Below are positions 10,269 to 19,242 of a stretch of 64,000 nucleotides of DNA, piece by piece. Location of the stretch: the NCBI RefSeq assembly GCF_021654775.1, contig NZ_AP025343.1, forward strand, positions 2,509,501-2,573,500, written 5' to 3'. Both the position numbers and the translations under genes were made by a program. A model generated the notes under the pieces. It searched no databases and was not told where the DNA came from. It was given only the letters and a program-made list of their open reading frames with translations. Source of the stretch: Paenibacillus azoreducens (lineage in GTDB: Bacteria > Bacillota > Bacilli > Paenibacillales > Paenibacillaceae). Position 1 is the stretch's first letter; every line of letters begins with the position of its first letter.

Positions 10269-10931
10269 ATGATCAAAATAGCGCCATCGATATTGTCAGC
10301 AGATTTTGCTCAGTTGGGATCCGAGGTTTCGGCTGTGGAAGCGGGGGGAGCGGACTGGATTCACGTGGATGTGATGGACGGGCATTTCGTTCCCAACATT
10401 ACGCTCGGACCTGCCATTGTCAGCGCCATTAAGCCGCATACAAACCTGCCGTTGGACGTACATTTGATGATTGAACAGCCGGAAGCGTATATCGCTGATT
10501 TTGCCAAGGCCGGCGCTGACGTGATTACCGTTCATGCCGAAGCCTGCACGCATCTGCACCGGGTTATTCACATGATTAAGGAGCATGGAATTAAGGCTGG
10601 GGTGGCGATCAATCCGGCAACTCCGGCTTCGGCCGTGCAGGAAGTTTTGGCGGATGTCGATTTGGTTCTTGTTATGACCGTCAATCCCGGTTTTGGAGGA
10701 CAAGCTTTCATTCCGCGGACAGTGCATAAAATCCGCCAGGTGCGCGGGTGGTTGAACGAAGCTTCGCTGTTTGACGTTCATATCGAAGTAGATGGCGGAG
10801 TTACGACCGAAACGGCGCCGCTCGTAGCGGAGGCTGGGGCGGATGTACTCGTTGCAGGCAGCGCCGTTTATGGACAAAAGGATCGCGAAGCGGCGATCCG
10901 GGCGATCCGCAGCAGCGCGCAAAACGTATAA
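10269..10931 (+). CDS. rpe: Ribulose-phosphate 3-epimerase
   Basis: Interconverts ribulose-5-P and xylulose-5-P in the pentose phosphate pathway; also needed to recycle acceptors for the RuMP pathway encoded at 31.3 kb. A 220 aa TIM barrel with [18 protein letters not shown] and VNPGFGGQ motifs that carry the metal and phosphate ligands. Five bp after rsgA. In Bacillus a thiamine pyrophosphokinase gene often follows; here a terminator and spoVM come next. Confidence 0.96.
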   Translation: MIKIAPSILSADFAQLGSEVSAVEAGGADWIHVDVMDGHFVPNITLGPAIVSAIKPHTNLPLDVHLMIEQPEAYIADFAKAGADVITVHAEACTHLHRVIHMIKEHGIKAGVAINPATPASAVQEVLADVDLVLVMTVNPGFGGQAFIPRTVHKIRQVRGWLNEASLFDVHIEVDGGVTTETAPLVAEAGADVLVAGSAVYGQKDREAAIRAIRSSAQNV

Positions 10932-10989
10932 AATGGGCGATTTTCACTTGTCTGCCTGAGTCATAGGTCATGCATTTTGCGCATACATT

Positions 10990-11026
10990 GGTTACATGAG
11001 CAAGGTTCTCATGTAACCTTTTTTTT
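10990..11026 (+). terminator. Strong intrinsic terminator after rpe
   Basis: Perfect 11-bp stem GGTTACATGAG / CTCATGTAACC with a 7-nt loop and an eight-T run. It ends the prpC-prkC-rsgA-rpe transcript. Confidence 0.93.
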
Positions 11027-11033
11027 GTCCGTT

Positions 11034-11062
11034 GCCATAGTGAACGCACTCAGGCATACCAT
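11034..11062 (+). promoter_or_regulatory. Possible sigma-E promoter of spoVM
   Basis: GCCATAGT (11034-11041) and CATACCAT (11055-11062), 13 bp apart, resemble the mother-cell sigma-E -35/-10 elements. It lies between the rpe terminator and spoVM, a gene known to be sigma-E dependent in Bacillus. Assignment is by pattern only. Confidence 0.5.
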
Positions 11063-11097
11063 ACGCGATAACATGAGAATGATGGGGAGGGTGGAAT

Positions 11098-11178
11098 ATG
11101 AAATTTTACACGTTTAAGCTGCCAAAGTTTTTGGGAGGATTCGTAAAAGCTTTATTAAACACATTTCATAAAAGCTGA
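11098..11178 (+). CDS. spoVM: Stage V sporulation protein M (26 aa)
   Basis: Tiny amphipathic-helix peptide that binds the positively curved forespore membrane and anchors SpoIVA at the start of coat assembly. The 26 codons begin MKFYTFKLPKFLGG and end NTFHKS; Pro9 (turn after the N-terminal segment) and the Lys/Phe/Leu amphipathic pattern are present. A GGGAGGGTGG ribosome site precedes the ATG. The position between rpe and rpmB is the same as in Bacillus. Confidence 0.96.
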   Translation: MKFYTFKLPKFLGGFVKALLNTFHKS

Positions 11179-11556
11179 AGACTTCTTATGGTATGCCGCT
11201 TATGCCAAACAAAACTCTGACGGGAGGCGGCATGAAACGCATCGAACAAGAACCAAGGCATTAAAAAAGCACCTGCTGTCAGACAAGGTGCTTTTTGCTT
11301 ATATACGATTTTAAAGAATAAGAAAGTGTAACGTCCGGAGGTATGAAACCTCCAAAGCGGTCTGTCTCGGTACAACAGGAGCCTAATAGCCCGTGAAGAA
11401 AAAACAACCGCAAAATCGCGGTCTGCTTTCTCTGAAAGTACGTCGATCGAACGTTTTCTCTAAAATGCCCAGATGAACCGCCCCGAAGAGCTTACCCCGG
11501 ATATCGCAAGAAAACTTCCGCTAAACGCGTCTTTCTATGGTAAGTAAACAAAGAAC
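11179..11556. repeat. Intergenic region with decayed copies of the 110-bp structured repeat
   Basis: No convincing gene. A 10-codon ORF with a good ribosome site (MKRIEQEPRH, 11232-11264) runs into the terminator at 11264. From about 11313 to 11540 the sequence matches pieces of the 110-bp element described at 36311: a start resembling the 18763 copy (agaataagaaagtgtaacg...ccggag), an ACCGC...GCGGT hairpin, AAAGTACGTCGAT, then GGATATCGCAAGAAAAC. It looks like two copies broken and diverged. Confidence 0.6.
11264..11296 (+). terminator. Intrinsic terminator after spoVM
   Basis: AAAAAGCACC pairs with GGTGCTTTTT around a 13-nt loop. The A-run and T-run on either side make it usable from both strands. 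Confidence 0.85.
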
Positions 11557-11745
11557 TTACACACGGGTTACTTTGCCGGATTTGAGCGCACGAGTGCTCA
11601 CATAAACGCGTTTTGGTTTGCCATCAACAAGAATACGAACCTTTTGCACGTTTACACCCCAAGAACGACGGTTGCGGTTGTTAGCGTGGGATACGTGGTT
11701 ACCGCTTCCTGGCTTCTTGCCAGTCACATAACATTTGCGAGACAT
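11557..11745 (-). CDS. rpmB: 50S ribosomal protein L28
   Basis: Basic large-subunit protein, 62 aa, beginning [20 protein letters not shown]. It keeps one N-terminal Cys but lacks the second CxxC pair of zinc-binding L28 forms, so it looks like the zinc-free type or an intermediate. AAGGAGGTG lies upstream of the ATG on the minus strand. It is opposite in direction to all its neighbours, as in other Bacilli. Confidence 0.96.
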   Translation of the reverse strand: MSRKCYVTGKKPGSGNHVSHANNRNRRSWGVNVQKVRILVDGKPKRVYVSTRALKSGKVTRV

Positions 11746-12020
11746 AGATTACACCTCCTTGTTCCAAACACCTGCATAAAACAATACTTGTATATAATAT
11801 CACAGCAAAAAATGCTTCGTCAACCGCCATTCAAAAACATTTATTTCTCAAGCTTCTTATAGTACAATGGTGAATAGCCCATACTGGTTTATTATGGGGT
11901 CTTTATTACGAATAAAGCGAAATTATCGATTGGAATAGTTGGCTAGGGCAAAGACGTGATTACTGCGTATGTATAAGGACGCCAGTGGCTATGGGATTAA
12001 GCTAGGAAGGGGATTTATCA

Positions 12021-13820
12021 TTGAGTAAGCGTTCTTTGAATGGGACAGATTTTACCGCGATGGTATTGGCCGGAGCGGAACAACTGCAGCAGCATGCAGA
12101 GCATGTCAATTCTTTAAATGTTTTTCCGGTGCCTGATGGGGATACGGGGACCAATATGAATCTAACGATGAGTGCAGGCGTGACGGAATTGAAAAGAAAT
12201 CATTCCGACTCGATCGGACACAGCGCAGGAGTGCTTTCCAAAGGATTGCTGATGGGCGCGCGCGGCAACTCGGGGGTTATCACATCCCAGTTGTTCCGCG
12301 GTTTCAGCCGCTACGCAGCTCCTTACACAGAGCTGAATGCAATTCAGTTTGCAGCCGCCCTGCAAACCGGGGTGGATGCTGCATATAAAGCCGTCGTAAA
12401 GCCGGTGGAAGGCACGATTTTGACCGTGGCGAAAGAGGCTGCCAAACATGCGGTTTTCTACGCGCGTCGGACCAATGACATTACGGAATTGATGGAGCAG
12501 GTTCTTCTCAAGGCGCAAGAGACGCTTTCCAAAACTCCGGAAATGCTGCCTGTGTTGAAGCAGGTCGGTGTAGTGGACTCCGGGGGACAGGGACTGGTTT
12601 ACATTTATGAAGGTTTCCTCCGGTATCTTAAGGGTATGCAGGGACAGGTGGAGTACACGTCTGCGCCGGCGGCAAGACAAGCCGTGCCGGGCGAACATCA
12701 GGAAACGGCATCGGCCGTCTTAAACTCCGCTGCATCCGTGCTTGCAGAGCGGCATGAACTGGCTCAATCCAAAATCGAAACGGAAGACATTGAATTTTTG
12801 TATGACATGGAGTTTTTCATTAATCGTCAGCTTGGCGGCTCCGGAGAAAAATTCGATGAGGATCAATTCCGGAAAGCGCTCTCAGTTAACGGGGATTCCA
12901 TTATCATTATTGCGGATGAAGAATTGATCAAAGTCCATGTTCATTCGAAGGAGCCGGGCGAAGTGCTGAATTTGGCCTTGCGCTTCGGAGAAATTACGCA
13001 AATTCATATTTTAAATATGCGTGAACAGCATAGGGATCTGCTGACAACGGGGCTCGACATCGCTCCGATGCCTGAGCTGTTTGCCGATATGCCGGTTGAT
13101 TCGGTCGAGCATTCGCGCGAGCAAGTTCCGGCTACGCCGCCTGCGGATGAACTGGCGCCTTACGGATTTATCGCGGTTGCTTCCGGGCAAGGCATCGCCG
13201 ATATTTTTAAGAGCCTTGGCGTGGATGTGGTCCTTTCCGGCGGTCAGACGATGAATCCAAGCACGGAAGACTTCGTGAACGCCATCGGTTCGATTTCGGC
13301 GCAGCACATTTATATTTTGCCGAATAACTCGAACATTGTGCTTGCGGCCCAACAGGCCGGGGAACTTCTTGAGGACGAGCGAAGCGTGACGGTGATTCCG
13401 AGCAAGAGCATCCCGCAAGGGATTGCAGCCGCATTTGCTTTTTCTGAAGAAGAGTCCCAGGATACCAATACGAACAATATGATGGATGCTATCGCCCGGA
13501 TCAAATCCGGCCAGGTGACTCATGCGGTCCGCGATACGCAAATCGATAACATCGATATCAAAGAAGGTCAATATATCGGCATTGAGAATTCGAAGATCGT
13601 AACAGCCTCCGAGGGTCTTTTGGCCTCTTGCCAGGATCTCCTTGCTAAGATGCTTGTAAGCGGCGATGAAATTGTAACCATTCTCGCAGGCGAAGAAACG
13701 CAGCCGGAGATGACGGCGGAGCTGGCGAATTGGCTCAGCGAACATTATCCGGACGCCGAGGTGGAAGTACATCAGGGCGGACAGCCGGTGTATTACTATA
13801 TTTTCTCTGTGGAGTCCTAG
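12021..13820 (+). CDS. fakA: Fatty acid kinase catalytic subunit FakA (YloV/DAK2 family)
   Basis: Phosphorylates fatty acids presented by a FakB (DegV) protein so that exogenous acids can enter phospholipid synthesis. The N-terminal DhaL/Dak2-type nucleotide-binding domain shows NVFPVPDGDTGTNMNLT and GARGNSGVITSQL with Mg-binding aspartates; a C-terminal DAK-like domain with a DegV-like end follows. It is 599 aa, somewhat longer than the Bacillus protein from memory, with an insertion rich in Ala/Glu around residues 215-245. TTG start after AAGGGGA. The Asp23-family gene usually found before it is absent. Confidence 0.9.
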   Translation: MSKRSLNGTDFTAMVLAGAEQLQQHAEHVNSLNVFPVPDGDTGTNMNLTMSAGVTELKRNHSDSIGHSAGVLSKGLLMGARGNSGVITSQLFRGFSRYAAPYTELNAIQFAAALQTGVDAAYKAVVKPVEGTILTVAKEAAKHAVFYARRTNDITELMEQVLLKAQETLSKTPEMLPVLKQVGVVDSGGQGLVYIYEGFLRYLKGMQGQVEYTSAPAARQAVPGEHQETASAVLNSAASVLAERHELAQSKIETEDIEFLYDMEFFINRQLGGSGEKFDEDQFRKALSVNGDSIIIIADEELIKVHVHSKEPGEVLNLALRFGEITQIHILNMREQHRDLLTTGLDIAPMPELFADMPVDSVEHSREQVPATPPADELAPYGFIAVASGQGIADIFKSLGVDVVLSGGQTMNPSTEDFVNAIGSISAQHIYILPNNSNIVLAAQQAGELLEDERSVTVIPSKSIPQGIAAAFAFSEEESQDTNTNNMMDAIARIKSGQVTHAVRDTQIDNIDIKEGQYIGIENSKIVTASEGLLASCQDLLAKMLVSGDEIVTILAGEETQPEMTAELANWLSEHYPDAEVEVHQGGQPVYYYIFSVES

Positions 13821-13868
13821 TTTAGTCACGAACACGAATAAGAAACGAAATTAAAGGAGGCCGCTCGC

Positions 13869-14726
13869 ATGAATCATGCGGTAATTGTGACGGACAGCAC
13901 CGCTGACATACCGGAAGAGCTGGTCGGCAAATATGACATCCATGTGGTTCCCCTTCGTTTGATGTTTGGTGAAGAGACGTTTCGGGACGGCGTGGACATT
14001 TCCGCTGAGGTGTTCTACAAACGGCTTGTCCAGTCGGAAAAGCTGCCTACTACGTCGCAGGCTTCTCCTGCCGAATATATCGATGTCTATCAAAATTTGA
14101 TGAACATACACCCGAACTGCCCGATTCTTTCTTTTCATATTTCATCCGGGCTTAGCGGGACATACCAATCGGCCCTGCTGGCCAAATCGATGCTGGAGGA
14201 TCCTCCGCTGATCCATGTGGTTGATTCCCGCTCGGCATCCTATGGTTTTGGCGTTTTGGTCGTTCATGCGGCCCGGCTTGCCGCCGAGGGCAAAAGCGCT
14301 GAAGAAATTTTGGCGTCGGTGGAGCAGCTGCGGCAGCAGCGTAAACTGTATTTTCTCGTCGATACATTGGAATATCTGAAAAAGGGTGGACGGATCGGCA
14401 AAGCTGCTGCATTTATAGGCAATCTGCTGAATATTAAACCGCTCCTGTCCATCGATGAAGAAGGCATTATTTATGCGGTAGAAAAGGTAAGAGGTCGCAA
14501 GAAGGCAATAACCCGCATGATTGAAAGATTTAGGGAAGATCTGGGCGGGATTCAAAACATTAATGTGGCCGTAGGCCATACGGCCGACCCGGCTTCGGCC
14601 GATCCGGTGCTGGAAGAGCTGTCCAGGCATTATAACCTGGGCGAGGTTGTGCTTACCAATATCGGTCCGGTAGTAGGAAGCCATGTCGGTCCCGGGACAT
14701 TGGCCGTATTTATCTGGCCTAGTTAA
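13869..14726 (+). CDS. DegV family fatty-acid-binding protein (FakB type)
   Basis: Binds a fatty acid and offers its carboxylate to FakA. At 285 aa it has the DegV N-terminal VTDSTADIPEEL, the TSQASPAEY loop and the SSGLSGTYQSA motif that contacts the carboxylate. AAAGGAGG precedes the ATG. It sits 48 bp after fakA, which supports a working FakA-FakB pair; chain specificity cannot be read from sequence. Confidence 0.92.
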   Translation: MNHAVIVTDSTADIPEELVGKYDIHVVPLRLMFGEETFRDGVDISAEVFYKRLVQSEKLPTTSQASPAEYIDVYQNLMNIHPNCPILSFHISSGLSGTYQSALLAKSMLEDPPLIHVVDSRSASYGFGVLVVHAARLAAEGKSAEEILASVEQLRQQRKLYFLVDTLEYLKKGGRIGKAAAFIGNLLNIKPLLSIDEEGIIYAVEKVRGRKKAITRMIERFREDLGGIQNINVAVGHTADPASADPVLEELSRHYNLGEVVLTNIGPVVGSHVGPGTLAVFIWPS

Positions 14727-14740
14727 AATGAGGGATGGAA

Positions 14741-16792
14741 ATGAGTCTTAGTTTGGATCAAATTTCAATCCGTCAGGTGCGCGGCGTGAGTGCTCTCAAA
14801 GAGGGGGAGCTTCACGCCTTTGGCATCTTTACGGTCAAAGATTTATTGGAATATTACCCGTTCCGGTACGAGGATTACCGCCTGCGCTCGCTTAGCGAGG
14901 TGAAGGATGGCGAAAAGATTACTATTCAAGCCAAAATCATGGGCGTTCCGGTGCTGCAGCGTTATGGCCGAAAATCGCGTCTGACCTGCAAAATGATGGC
15001 GGAGCAGTGGATGTTTACGGCGACCTGGTTCAATCGCCATTTCCTGCGCGACCAGCTGGTGGGCGGAAGAGAAATTGTATTGGTAGGCAAATGGGATCAG
15101 CGGAGGATGCAGCTGACTGTATCCGAATCGGAGTTCCCGGATCAGGGAGGTTGGCGGAGCGGGACGCTGCAGCCCGTTTACTCTGTCGGCGGCAAAATTA
15201 CGCAAACGTGGATGCGCAAAACGATGGGACAGGCTCTGACCCAATACGGAGAGATGATTCCCGAAATTCTTCCGCACAACATTATGCAAAAATACCGTTT
15301 CATGCCGCGCAAACAGGCCGTTGCGACGATCCATCAGCCGCAGGATTCGCGGGAAGGCCAGCGGGGACGGGAACGGATGGTTTATGAGGAATTGTTTTTG
15401 TTTCAGTTGAAAATGCAAGCTTTCCGGGCACTTAATCGCCGCGGTATGGACGGGATTGTCCATACCGTGGATAACAAGACAATGCGGGAATTCGTGCGCA
15501 GCCTGCCATTTGAATTAACGGATGCGCAAAAAAACGTGGAACTGGAAATTTTGCAGGATATGCGATCGCCTTATTGCATGAACCGTCTGCTTCAAGGCGA
15601 TGTCGGATCAGGCAAAACGGCGGTCGCGGCGATTGCATTATATGCGGCTGTCCGTTCCGGTTTTCAGGGGGCGCTGATGGTTCCTACCGAAATTTTGGCT
15701 GAACAGCATATGCGTTCACTGCAGCAGATGTTTGAACCATTTGGCATCACGGTAGCGCTGCTGACAGGCAGCGTCAGCGGACGCAAGCGCAAGGATTTGC
15801 TTGCTTCCCTGCAGATCGGCATGACGGACATCGTGGTCGGAACACATGCTTTGATTCAGGAAGATGTGTTTTTCCGCCAATTGGGTCTTGTTGTGACGGA
15901 TGAACAGCATCGGTTTGGCGTTAACCAGCGCAGCATTTTGCGGAGAAAAGGGTATAACCCGGATGTGCTCACGATGACGGCTACGCCTATTCCGCGAACG
16001 CTTGCGATTACCGCTTTTGGCGATTTGGATGTGTCAACATTATCCGAACGGCCCAAAGGGCGAATTCCGATCACCACCTATTGGGTTAAGCATGACAAAA
16101 TGGACCGCGTCCTTGGATTTATTGCGCGGGAAATAGATCAGGGCCGGCAGGCCTATCTGATTTGTCCGCTCATTGAGGAGTCCGAGAAGCTGGATGTGCA
16201 AAATGCGATTGATCTGCATATCCAGATGCAGCAAGCTTTTCCGAAATACCGGGTCGGTTTGCTTCATGGCCGGATGACTCCAGCCGAAAAAGAAGGAGTG
16301 ATGCGCTCCTTCAAAGAAAATGAAGTCCAGCTCCTGGTATCCACTACAGTCGTGGAAGTAGGCGTGGATGTACCTAACGCGACACTGATGGTGATCATGG
16401 ATGCCGACCGGTTCGGCCTGTCCCAGCTGCATCAGCTGCGCGGCCGTGTGGGACGGGGGCAGCATGCTTCCTACTGCGTGCTTGTCGCCGATCCCAAATC
16501 CGAAGTCGGGCAGGAGCGTATGACCGTCATGACGGAGACGGATGACGGCTTTGAAGTATCGCGCCGGGATTTGGATCTGAGAGGCCCGGGAGATTTCTTC
16601 GGAACCAAGCAGAGCGGGCTGCCAGAGTTCCGGCTCGCGGACATGGTGAGCGATTTTGCAGTGCTTGAACAGGCGCGGGATGATGCGTCGCAACTTGTGG
16701 GCGATAGCGAGTTTTGGACCTCGCAGGAATATGCTGTGCTGAGGGATTATCTTCGGCAGGAACAGATTTTTCAGGGAGATTTGGTAGATTAG
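14741..16792 (+). CDS. recG: ATP-dependent DNA helicase RecG
   Basis: Branch-migration helicase that regresses stalled forks and processes Holliday junctions. Wedge/OB domain about 1-200, then helicase motifs GDVGSGKTAVA, DEQHRFG, TATPIPRT and QLRGRVGRG, and the C-terminal TRG-like region. I chose ATG 14741 (683 aa) over 14735: the GAGGG ribosome site abuts 14735 but is 6 bp from 14741. Same order relative to fakA as in other Bacilli. Confidence 0.96.
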   Translation: MSLSLDQISIRQVRGVSALKEGELHAFGIFTVKDLLEYYPFRYEDYRLRSLSEVKDGEKITIQAKIMGVPVLQRYGRKSRLTCKMMAEQWMFTATWFNRHFLRDQLVGGREIVLVGKWDQRRMQLTVSESEFPDQGGWRSGTLQPVYSVGGKITQTWMRKTMGQALTQYGEMIPEILPHNIMQKYRFMPRKQAVATIHQPQDSREGQRGRERMVYEELFLFQLKMQAFRALNRRGMDGIVHTVDNKTMREFVRSLPFELTDAQKNVELEILQDMRSPYCMNRLLQGDVGSGKTAVAAIALYAAVRSGFQGALMVPTEILAEQHMRSLQQMFEPFGITVALLTGSVSGRKRKDLLASLQIGMTDIVVGTHALIQEDVFFRQLGLVVTDEQHRFGVNQRSILRRKGYNPDVLTMTATPIPRTLAITAFGDLDVSTLSERPKGRIPITTYWVKHDKMDRVLGFIAREIDQGRQAYLICPLIEESEKLDVQNAIDLHIQMQQAFPKYRVGLLHGRMTPAEKEGVMRSFKENEVQLLVSTTVVEVGVDVPNATLMVIMDADRFGLSQLHQLRGRVGRGQHASYCVLVADPKSEVGQERMTVMTETDDGFEVSRRDLDLRGPGDFFGTKQSGLPEFRLADMVSDFAVLEQARDDASQLVGDSEFWTSQEYAVLRDYLRQEQIFQGDLVD

Positions 16793-16856
16793 GCAATTGG
16801 GACAATCCCCCCGTCATATAATGAGTTGAACTGAATTTGACGGGAGGTGCCTTGTT

Positions 16857-17144
16857 TTGGGCTACCAGCAGTATGGAATTAGTCCTGCGTTAGTGGCAAG
16901 AGTCAAGCAAAAGATGAAAAATCAGGCTACCAAAGATCGGGTCAAGAAGATGTTGGAAGGTGTCAGCAAGTTCGATCTTCAAGACCCGGCAAAGGTGCAG
17001 CGCCTTGTCAAATCGGCGGCGGGAGTCATGCGCGAATCCCTATCGCAGGCCGAGGAGCAGCAAATCGTGCGATTTGTGCTCGCTCAGAAGATTGATCCGA
17101 ACAATACCTTTCATTTGATCAAACTTTGGGGCATGTTCCGTTAA
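16857..17144 (+). CDS. spoVIF: Stage VI sporulation protein F-like
   Basis: Small 95-aa soluble protein resembling SpoVIF (YjcC) of Bacillus, which helps coat assembly late in sporulation. Starts MGYQQYGISPALVARVKQKM and ends FHLIKLWGMFR. TTG start 7 bp after GGGAGGTG. A CATATAAT box at about 16814 could be the -10 of a mother-cell promoter, but no good -35 is seen. A strong terminator follows. Confidence 0.8.
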   Translation: MGYQQYGISPALVARVKQKMKNQATKDRVKKMLEGVSKFDLQDPAKVQRLVKSAAGVMRESLSQAEEQQIVRFVLAQKIDPNNTFHLIKLWGMFR

Positions 17145-17158
17145 GGAGACGGATTGTA

Positions 17159-17213
17159 GAAAAGACCTATATGGAGAATACCGCCCTCGGTGTTTTCCAT
17201 ATAGGTCTTTTTT
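17159..17213 (+). terminator. Strong intrinsic terminator after spoVIF
   Basis: AAAGACCTATATGGA (17161-17175) pairs with TCCATATAGGTCTTT (17196-17210), with further pairing towards the loop and a T-run. Confidence 0.93.
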
Positions 17214-17244
17214 GTAATTATAGAATTGAATTTTTTTGGGGGGA

Positions 17245-17295
17245 CCCCGCAAAGTATTTGTAATAAGCATGAAGCATAGGCTCCACTTTGTGGGG
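17245..17295 (+). repeat. 51-bp palindromic element, copy 1
   Basis: CCCCGCAAAGT...ACTTTGTGGGG with an inner AGC/GCT hairpin; directly preceded by a poly-T/G stretch. Same family as copies at 17929, 30998, 33155, 40470 and the long form at 31070. The rest of the 17214-17456 gap shows nothing else except a TTGACA box at 17398 without a good -10. Confidence 0.9.
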
Positions 17296-17456
17296 TTATT
17301 TTGTTGCGCCTGCATAGTTCACCGGTTCCCGGTCCAAAATAAACCCGTAGAAGAACAATTCTGTTTAAAGGGCTGCTTTGCTGCTCATGCAGCAATAATT
17401 GACAATCGGCATTAAGTATTAGATGACATTCATTAAATTTATACTGGAGGTTTAAC

Positions 17457-17837
17457 ATGAAAAAATGGATGACGTTAGGATTAACGCTGCTGCTCGTCTT
17501 TGCGCTCAGCGCCTGCGGCAGCAAAACCAATAAGAACACAACCAATACCGGAGCTGGCGGAACGGCAGCCGGCGGAACTCAAAACATCACAGTAACGGCG
17601 ACCAATTTCAAGTTTGAGCCTGCCGAAATTAAAGTCAAAAAAGGCAATAAAGTTAAAATTACGCTTGTCAATAAAGAAGGTGCCCATGGCCTTGAAATCC
17701 CCGACTTCAAAATCAATCTGCAAAAAAACGGATCAGCCGATTTTACGGCAGATAAGGCGGGCACACATGAGTTTCATTGCTCCGTGATGTGCGGCGCAGG
17801 GCATGACAACATGGTAGGTAAAATTATTGTGGAGTAA
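17457..17837 (+). CDS. CuA-type cupredoxin lipoprotein
   Basis: 126-aa secreted lipoprotein: signal peptide with lipobox ALSAC (Cys20), a Gly/Thr/Asn linker, then a single cupredoxin domain. The copper site follows the cytochrome oxidase subunit II pattern: His77, then Cys108-x3-Cys112-x3-His116-x2-Met119 (HCSVMCGAGHDNM). The usual Glu between the two cysteines is Val here; in oxidase it donates only a backbone carbonyl. There are no transmembrane helices and no oxidase genes nearby, so it may carry electrons or copper at the outer membrane face. Role is inference. Confidence 0.85.
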   Translation: MKKWMTLGLTLLLVFALSACGSKTNKNTTNTGAGGTAAGGTQNITVTATNFKFEPAEIKVKKGNKVKITLVNKEGAHGLEIPDFKINLQKNGSADFTADKAGTHEFHCSVMCGAGHDNMVGKIIVE

Positions 17838-17862
17838 GCCGAACCGAAGAATTATTAGAAGT

Positions 17863-17906
17863 AAAAACCGTCTGAACCTTTGGGAAGGCAGCAGACGGTT
17901 TTTTTT
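17863..17906 (+). terminator. Intrinsic terminator after cupredoxin gene
   Basis: AAAACCGTCTG pairs with CAGACGGTTTT around a 17-nt loop, then a T-run. Confidence 0.9.
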
Positions 17907-17928
17907 GACATTAAAGAATTTATGGAGT

Positions 17929-17980
17929 CCCCGCAAAGTATTTGGAATAAGCACCGAAGCATAGGCTCCGCTTTGTGGGG
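17929..17980 (+). repeat. 51-bp palindromic element, copy 2
   Basis: CCCCGCAAAGT...GCTTTGTGGGG. The A-to-G change in the right arm keeps a T-G pair in place of T-A. It lies between the terminator at 17863 and the convergent SRAP gene. Confidence 0.9.
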
Positions 17981-17993
17981 TTATTTGTGCGCC

Positions 17994-18683
17994 TTAGGGC
18001 TCAAACCGGGGAGTGCTTGGCTCGATGCAGAGCGGAGAGTCGTTTTTAACCGAATTCACCGCAGTGCTTACAGGATATGCCTCCATTTCTTCCGCCGGGT
18101 AAGGAAGAAGGAGCTGCTGAAGTTCCCGGGGATCGGCAGTTCCCCGTTCGACCCAGCGCAGCTCGTCTTCCGGACGAAGAATAGCCGGCATTCGGTCATG
18201 AATAGGTTCCATTAGGGCATTGGGCGGGGTTGTGATGATGGTGCAGGTTGCGAGCTTACTACCGTCTTCCTGGAGCCAAATGTCGTACAAGCCGGCCATG
18301 CTGAATATTCCGCCGTCTTTAAGTCTGATTCGGTATGGGCGTTTGCCGTTTTCTGTCCTGCGCCATTCATAAAACCCATCTGCCGGAATCAGGCATCTTT
18401 TGCGCTCAAAAGGGCGTCTATAGGCCGGTTTGTCGAGCAGTGTTTCACTGCGCGCATTGATCATGCGGCTGCCTATGCTTATATCTTTGGCCCAAGAAGG
18501 CACCAGGCCCCATCTCAGCTCGCCGAGCCGCAGGCGGCTTCCGTCATGGATGATGGACAAAACCATTTGCGTCGGCGCTATATTATATTGCGGTTGATGA
18601 TAAGGAATCGAATATCCGGGATCCAGCTCATACCGCAGCATCAGCTCTTCCAGAGAGACAATCAGAGTAAAACGTCCGCACAT
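17994..18683 (-). CDS. SRAP domain protein (YedK/HMCES family)
   Basis: Forms a stable thiazolidine cross-link with abasic sites in single-stranded DNA and so shields them. Starts MCGRFT, so after Met removal Cys2 is the catalytic nucleophile; family motifs MINARSET, RCLIPADGFYEW and HDRMPAIL are present in 229 aa. AAAGGAGG lies upstream. It is next to an error-prone polymerase cassette, consistent with a DNA-damage role. I see no LexA box directly upstream of it. Confidence 0.93.
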   Translation of the reverse strand: MCGRFTLIVSLEELMLRYELDPGYSIPYHQPQYNIAPTQMVLSIIHDGSRLRLGELRWGLVPSWAKDISIGSRMINARSETLLDKPAYRRPFERKRCLIPADGFYEWRRTENGKRPYRIRLKDGGIFSMAGLYDIWLQEDGSKLATCTIITTPPNALMEPIHDRMPAILRPEDELRWVERGTADPRELQQLLLPYPAEEMEAYPVSTAVNSVKNDSPLCIEPSTPRFEP

Positions 18684-18708
18684 GCGGCATCAGCCTCCTT
18701 TAAACAGG

Positions 18709-18760
18709 GGCCGGCTGTTCCAATATCATCAAACGATGATCAAATTGAGGCGAGCCGGCC
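18709..18760 (-). other. Hairpin upstream of the SRAP gene
   Basis: GGCCGGCT (18709-18716) pairs with AGCCGGCC (18753-18760), enclosing a second ATCATC/GATGAT hairpin. No T-run. It could end the polymerase-yolD transcript or be a leader structure of the SRAP gene. Confidence 0.5.
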
Positions 18761-18762
18761 GC

Positions 18763-18879
18763 TTCTTAAGATATAAGAAAGTATAAGTTTCGGAGCCTTC
18801 GCTTCCTTATATCGCAAGAAAAACATCCGCCAAATGCGGTCTGTCTTCTATGAAAGTACGTCGATAGACGTTTTTCTTA
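18763..18879 (+). repeat. 110-bp structured repeat, single copy
   Basis: Full copy of the family described at 36311. The first hairpin is GATATAAG/CTTATATC instead of GATATCAG/CTGATATC, a change on both arms that keeps pairing. The second hairpin is CCGC-CAAAT-GCGG and the third ACGTC-GATA-GACGT, all inside an outer AAGAAAAAC/GTTTTTCTT stem. Confidence 0.9.
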
Positions 18880-18891
18880 TTCAGTGTAACG

Positions 18892-19242
18892 TTATATGCC
18901 GCTCTCCGCCACTATGTCGATGATTTGATCCAGCCGGATCCATTCAGTTTCTCCGTCGTCAGCCTTTCTTAAGCGGATCTGCCGCCGGGACATATCAATC
19001 CGCAGCACATGGCCTGTAAGCCGAACATTTTCCTTTTCGTCAAAAAGAGTGATTGCGACCAGCACCTTGCCCTGCAGTGCGGATGCCAGTATCCGGGACA
19101 TCTCCTCTGCGGCCTGCGGGTCAATTAGCGGAGGGGTACGGCGCACAAGCTGCCGCTGATGCCGGATATAGGCTTCCCGGTGCTCCGGCAGCATCATCCG
19201 GGATGATTCAAACAAACCGTTGCCTTCGAGTTTTTTGCTCAT
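18892..19242 (-). CDS. YolD-like protein
   Basis: 116-aa member of the YolD family, small proteins almost always encoded next to a UvrX/UmuC-type polymerase and thought to work with it. Sequence runs from MSKKLEGNGLFESSRMMLPEH to a beta-rich end (VRLTGHVLRIDMSRRQIRLR) that fits the family fold. Its start overlaps the polymerase stop by 4 bp (19239-19242), so translation is coupled. Confidence 0.88.
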   Translation of the reverse strand: MSKKLEGNGLFESSRMMLPEHREAYIRHQRQLVRRTPPLIDPQAAEEMSRILASALQGKVLVAITLFDEKENVRLTGHVLRIDMSRRQIRLRKADDGETEWIRLDQIIDIVAESGI

